DNA of 41,952 nucleotides from DATKPA01 sp051955985 (GTDB lineage: Bacteria; Planctomycetota; Phycisphaerae; WQYP01). The notes under the pieces were generated by a model that saw nothing but the letters and a program-made list of their open reading frames with translations, had not been told where the DNA came from and searched no databases. A program made the position numbers and the translations under genes. The stretch is taken from positions 1 to 41,952 of the forward strand of contig JBQCGD010000066.1 of the NCBI GenBank assembly GCA_051955985.1, given 5' to 3'. This document shows, in pieces, positions 39,033-41,952 of this stretch; position 1 is the stretch's first letter; every line of letters begins with the position of its first letter.

Positions 39033-39049
39033 CAGGGATTGAATCCCTG
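39033..39049. repeat. Short perfect hairpin
   Basis: CAGGGATT, one G, then AATCCCTG form an exact palindrome. There is no T-run, so it is not a classical terminator; it probably belongs to the same repeat cluster. Confidence 0.55.
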
Positions 39050-39186
39050 CGGCACGTACAACGATTGTGCCCCCACCCACGCTTGCGACTTCGCGGCGTC
39101 CCACCAGGAGGACCCACAGCGCCCGAAAATCACCAACGCCCCCGAAGAAGAAAGACAAAAGGGGTCAGAGAAAGACAAAAGGGGAA

Positions 39187-39276
39187 GGGGTCAGAAATCA
39201 ATATCCACTCTCCCATTCGCACCCCGTCGCATACCTCCTCTCACCCTCGCCCACCCTCCTCCAACCTATCCAACAT
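39187..39276 (-). pseudogene. 3'-end copy of the membrane protein gene at 39881-40450
   Basis: These 90 bases align without gaps to 39827-39916 with 12 differences. On the minus strand they read MLDRLEEGGRG and a stop, against MLERLEEQGPG and a stop in the intact gene, and continue into the same 3' flank up to GGGGTCAG. Only the last 11 codons are present. It marks the far side of a 640-bp direct duplication that encloses the gene at 39366. Confidence 0.85.
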
Positions 39277-39365
39277 TAATCCCGCCCCCGAGCCGATGAC
39301 GGTATGATGACGCTCTGCAGACATGCCCCGCGCCCAATCCTGGATTGCTGCCGCTCGGGCATCAC

Positions 39366-40010
39366 ATGCGGAGGATTTGCTTCAGGGAGATTTGGCGCGT
39401 GCAGAGAATCTTATCGAAGCCCTTGGTGATTGCATTGTTTCTCCTGCTCGGGCCAGCCGTAGCCGTTGCGCAAAAGATTCCCGAATCCGCACAGACCCAA
39501 CTACTCGAGTACAAACCGAACCCGTTCGAAGGACCCGCGGACTATAAACCCCTCGCGGGATATATCGTCGGTGTCCTGGTCAGCGACGTTTCAGCCAATC
39601 TCCGGGATGAAGGATCAGGAACGGTTCCCAAGGAAATCGGCTTCGCAACCGAGGGCCGCTACAGCTACTACCGCCTTATCTGGCCTTGTCTTGTTCAAGG
39701 CAAGGGACTGGATATTTCCTTCGCCGTGGGCGAAAGTGGAAACGTCCACAAAACATTCAAAAACATGTGCGAAGCTTCCACCGACACAGCAACTCCTTAC
39801 GGGGTCAAACCGCCCCAAAGGCAAAAGGGGTCAGAAATCAATATCCATTCTCCCGTTCGCACCCTGTCGCACACCTCCCCTCACCCCGGCCCCTGCTCCT
39901 CCAACCTCTCCAGCATCGGCCCCAACCGCTCATCCGCCCACCCCATCGACATCTTGAAAAAATACCCAAACACCACCAGCGCCACCGCAATCGCCGCCAG
40001 CGTCACATGA
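39366..40010 (+). CDS. Secreted hypothetical protein with a chimeric tail
   Basis: The N-terminal part is a signal peptide (LSKPLVIALFLLLGPAVAVA) followed by about 115 residues of mature sequence (AGYIVGVLVSDVSANLRDEG; FATEGRYSYYRLIWPCLVQG) that I do not recognise. From about residue 150 (PPQRQKGSEINIHSP) the frame runs into the repeat copy 39827-39916 and then into the opposite-strand membrane gene, so the last 60 residues are not native sequence. The original stop was probably lost when the repeat arrived. TTG 39345 is an alternative start. Codon use is less C-biased than in its neighbours. Confidence 0.55.
   Translation: MRRICFREIWRVQRILSKPLVIALFLLLGPAVAVAQKIPESAQTQLLEYKPNPFEGPADYKPLAGYIVGVLVSDVSANLRDEGSGTVPKEIGFATEGRYSYYRLIWPCLVQGKGLDISFAVGESGNVHKTFKNMCEASTDTATPYGVKPPQRQKGSEINIHSPVRTLSHTSPHPGPCSSNLSSIGPNRSSAHPIDILKKYPNTTSATAIAASVT
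39827..39916. repeat. Second copy of the 90-bp direct repeat
   Basis: This is the original of the copy at 39187: it contains the last codons and 3' flank of the membrane protein gene on the minus strand. The two copies are 640 bases apart, in the same orientation. Confidence 0.88.
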
Positions 40011-40450
40011 TGCCGCGGCCGCCACCGCCGTATCGTTGGCACATACGCAATCAACGTCAGAATCGCCCCCACCACCACCACCGCATCAAAACTCGCCCGC
40101 TGCCAATAGAGTCCTCCCAAATGCACCCACATCCCAAACTCATCAAACGTCAGCCCCAGCCCAATCCCATACACCACCGCCGCCACATTCATCCGCCACC
40201 CGCACGGCCGCCGAAACACCAGATACCCCCCCACCGCGCTCAACAGAAAAATCCCATAATTCAAATGATGCACATGCGTCTTCCCCACATGAAAAAACAA
40301 CGCCGCCGGAAGCTTGTGCGCCATGATGCAGATCACCAGCACCCGCGCCACCAAAAACGTCAGCAGAAACGACGCCAGCACCAGCCGCGCCAGCCCATTC
40401 TCCACCGGCTTCTCCACCCCCCCGCACGCCCGATCCGCACCTTCCACCAT
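39881..40450 (-). CDS. Integral membrane protein with HxHH and DEFG motifs
   Basis: This is a 189-residue membrane protein with about five helices (LARLVLASFLLTFLVARVLV; NYGIFLLSAVGGYLVF; NVAAVVYGIGLGLTFDEFG; AVVVVGAILTLIAYV; HVTLAAIAVALVVFGYFF). The conserved-looking polar motifs THVHHLNYG and LTFDEFGMWVHL lie at membrane borders and might bind metal. Similar unnamed membrane proteins occur in several phyla; no function is known to me. ATG 40450 is chosen because the sequence upstream is Gly/Trp-rich mirror sequence. Its 3' end overlaps the plus-strand frame at 39366 and is duplicated at 39187. Confidence 0.7.
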   Translation of the reverse strand: MVEGADRACGGVEKPVENGLARLVLASFLLTFLVARVLVICIMAHKLPAALFFHVGKTHVHHLNYGIFLLSAVGGYLVFRRPCGWRMNVAAVVYGIGLGLTFDEFGMWVHLGGLYWQRASFDAVVVVGAILTLIAYVPTIRRWRPRHHVTLAAIAVALVVFGYFFKMSMGWADERLGPMLERLEEQGPG

Positions 40451-40882
40451 GCGCCCTCTCCACGACAAACACCCCTCATTCGTCGGCTTCCCCCCCACCA
40501 CCAGGAGACTTTTTTCCCCACCACCACCCGCCCACTCCCGGCCCAAAACCCTCCGCAAACCGCCCCAAACCCCCACGCGAATGCCCCAAACCCCACCCCT
40601 TTCTATCCTTTTCCCACCCCAAACTCACCCCGAACCCCTCCCACATCCCTCCATGACCCCGCCATCCGCACCCCGAATTGCACCAACTCCCTCCCAACGA
40701 CCTGCCGCAAAAACAAAAACGAGCCGAGCATCGCCCGCCTCGCTTACTGAATTCTCATTGATTTGTCGGCTTACTATCTCGCTGGAGAAAACACCTTCCA
40801 CAGGACCGGCTTATATCAATCAAGTAGGCAATCCGGGTGAACAAACCGTCTCACGCAGTTCGCCAGGCATCAACCCGGCCTC
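40451..40882. other. Intergenic region, nothing recognised
   Basis: This is a very C-rich stretch with short open frames of skewed composition (Pro/Thr/Ser on one strand, Gly/Trp on the other) and no ribosome sites. From 40740 the composition becomes less extreme. No hairpin or repeat of note was found. Confidence 0.5.
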
Positions 40883-41122
40883 TTACTGCACCGGCGCCGG
40901 CGCTTCCACGCCAACCCGCTTCACATTCGTGGCCTTCAGACCCTTCGGGCCCGGTTCACAGTCGAATTCCACCGCCTCACCTTCTTTCAGCGTGCGGAAT
41001 CCTTCAGCGACGATGGCAGTGTGATGGACAAAAATGTCCTGACCGCCTTCCCCGCAAATGAACCCAAACCCCTTCTGATCGTTAAACCACTTGACCTTCC
41101 CCTGTGTACGGCCCACGACCAT
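40883..41122 (-). CDS. Cold-shock domain protein
   Basis: This is a 79-residue CspA-type single-stranded nucleic-acid binder. RNP1 is KGFGFI and RNP2 is DIFVHH, within QGKVKWFNDQKGFGFICGEG and EGEAVEFDCEPGPKGLKATN. It melts RNA structure as a chaperone or anti-terminator. The tail VGVEAPAPVQ is short. ATG 41122 is chosen with GGATGGAG upstream; a frame extending to 41260 is not part of the domain. The ~200 bases upstream may be a long 5' leader, as csp genes often have, but no cold-box was identified. Confidence 0.93.
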   Translation of the reverse strand: MVVGRTQGKVKWFNDQKGFGFICGEGGQDIFVHHTAIVAEGFRTLKEGEAVEFDCEPGPKGLKATNVKRVGVEAPAPVQ

Positions 41123-41507
41123 ACTCCATCCAAAGAACTCAGCTCGCCTTGCTTGACGTAACCTGCATACCGACGGCGGCTTATCCCCGGCACGCTGGAC
41201 AACACTCTCCGTTGACTCCGCCTGCGACTTGTACAGCTCCACGCCGCCCTGTTTTCCCACAGCGTCATCGACAGGAAATGTAGATTGGTCGATAACACAC
41301 TATGGCCTCATAATACTCAAATGTCAACCATAACCTTTTGCGAATCGTTGCGCAAAACCCCTATTTTTCCCAATCTTTCCCCCCTTTCCCGCGCAAACGG
41401 CGTAACCAATAAAGACGGCCATCCGTCCGCGTCATCTCCAAACCCCCGCTTTGCTTCATCCCTTTTCGCGAGCTAAACTGGACAAACTTCCTTCCTCTGA
41501 GGCCTCC
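41123..41507. other. Divergent intergenic region upstream of csp and the last gene
   Basis: The region is AT-richer (especially 41270-41360) than the surroundings and should hold promoters for both flanking genes. No clear -35/-10 pair, operator or RNA motif could be named. Confidence 0.5.
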
Positions 41508-41952
41508 ATGTCCCTTACCCCCGCACTCCCGGCGCAACGCGTCGTCGTGCTCCTCGGACCCCTCCGGCTCCGCTGGCCCGAACCCCTCGCCACCGCACTC
41601 GAACTCGGCGAGCTCCACCTCGAATCCGCCGCCTCCCTCCACGAAGCCGCCGCCCTCCTCGCCACCCACCGCTCCCTCCGCCGCGCACTCCTCATCGACC
41701 CCGCCCTCCTCACCGCCACCGACATCCCCCTCCTCCGCATCCTCAAATCCCGCCTCCCGACTCCCATGCTCTTCCTCCCCCTCACCAACGCCGCCAGCCC
41801 CGCCGTCCGCCACGCCTCCGACCTCGGCGTCCACCCCTGGCATCACGCCGAACCCCTCCTCTCTCCGCCCGCAGCCGGCCCCCCGGGGGCGGGGCGGGGG
41901 CGGGCGGCCCGCGCGGCCGCGCGCGGGGGGGGGCGCGCGGCCGCGGGGGGGG
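41508..41952 (+). CDS. Partial hypothetical protein, runs off the window
   Basis: The frame starts at an ATG with TGAGG 5 bases upstream and uses the C-ending codons typical of this genome. It begins MSLTPALPAQRVVVLLGPLR and has alternating hydrophobic stretches (RALLIDPALLTATDIPLLRI; LPTPMLFLPLTNAASPAVRH). The pattern is reminiscent of a response-regulator receiver-like fold but lacks clear phosphorylation residues. The last ~24 codons lie in low-complexity GC sequence that looks artefactual, so the true C-terminus is missing. Confidence 0.6.
   Translation, partial: MSLTPALPAQRVVVLLGPLRLRWPEPLATALELGELHLESAASLHEAAALLATHRSLRRALLIDPALLTATDIPLLRILKSRLPTPMLFLPLTNAASPAVRHASDLGVHPWHHAEPLLSPPAAGPPGAGRGRAARAAARGGGRAAAGG
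41880..41952. other. Probable low-quality contig end
   Basis: The last 73 bases consist almost only of G and C in runs (GGGGGCGGGG, CGCGCGGCCGCG) unlike anything else in the window. This is typical of sequencing noise at a contig end. Confidence 0.65.

Larger units (their letters stand above)
38895..39365. other. Repeat-rich intergenic region
   Basis: No gene is supported. The region holds two hairpins (38941-38975, 39033-39049), repeats of AAAAGGGGTCAG around 39157-39195, and a 90-bp copy of the 3' end of the membrane protein gene at 39881. Open frames here are short and cross these repeats. Confidence 0.65.

Overview
The window looks like chromosomal DNA of a high-GC planctomycete, most likely of the Phycisphaerae/Tepidisphaeraceae type. 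That rests on several features seen together: strongly C-ending codon use, an ECF-type sigma factor fused to membrane segments and a large C-terminal extension, an H-x9-DG-type prepilin, tandem secreted glycoside hydrolases, a Gfo/Idh/MocA oxidoreductase, a long-form NadA and a fused HATPase-PilZ protein. The taxonomy is inference. No rRNA or tRNA gene, CRISPR array or complete transposase was seen.

Layout. 0-3.2 kb: heptamer repeat, MarR-type regulator, secreted Pro/Tyr-rich protein, a strong bidirectional terminator, then lexA preceded by an unknown gene whose natural stop seems lost through a slip in an AG/CT run. 3.8-4.6 kb: two overlapping DUF3147-like membrane genes. 4.8-8.6 kb: a secreted Asn/Gly-rich TPR protein and a PocR-GAF-SpoIIE phosphatase. 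8.6-11 kb: a PhoD-like protein lacking its usual metal ligands, divergent from an ECF sigma factor. 11-14 kb: a five-gene minus-strand operon (ArsR, TM0996-type mini-thioredoxin, secreted thioredoxin, CcdA, PF03773 permease) with two copies of one palindromic operator. A 94%-identical copy of the sigma gene's 3' end lies on the far side of this operon, so the operon looks like an inserted island. 14.5-17.3 kb: small membrane protein, PAS/HPt-like protein, orphan pstB. 17.3-17.8 kb: a frameshifted four-helix-bundle (IVS-type) gene enclosed by perfect 34-bp inverted repeats. 17.8-20.2 kb: two CNNM/CBS proteins in an operon. 20.4-24.8 kb: two tandem GH2 lipoproteins, facing a Gfo/Idh/MocA oxidoreductase across a terminator. 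26.2-28.3 kb: small basic protein, Uma2-type nuclease and nadA; nadA carries an in-frame insertion made of a heptamer repeat. 28.6-33.3 kb: HATPase-PilZ fusion and the 860-residue sigma-membrane fusion. 33.4-35.2 kb: a Kdo/RIO-like kinase and a prepilin-like protein. 35.4-38.5 kb: a complete Zn/Mn ABC importer with an upstream palindromic operator and His-rich tails. 38.6-41.9 kb: small secreted proteins, a second case of a duplicated gene 3' end, a membrane protein, a cold-shock protein and a truncated gene. The last ~70 bases look like contig-end noise.

Recurring themes: (1) degenerate 7-bp (sometimes 8-bp) tandem arrays at many gene ends, once inside a gene; (2) DNA inserted directly behind a gene's stop codon, with a duplicated gene 3' end marking the far border, seen twice; (3) signalling by partner-switching and ECF-type modules.
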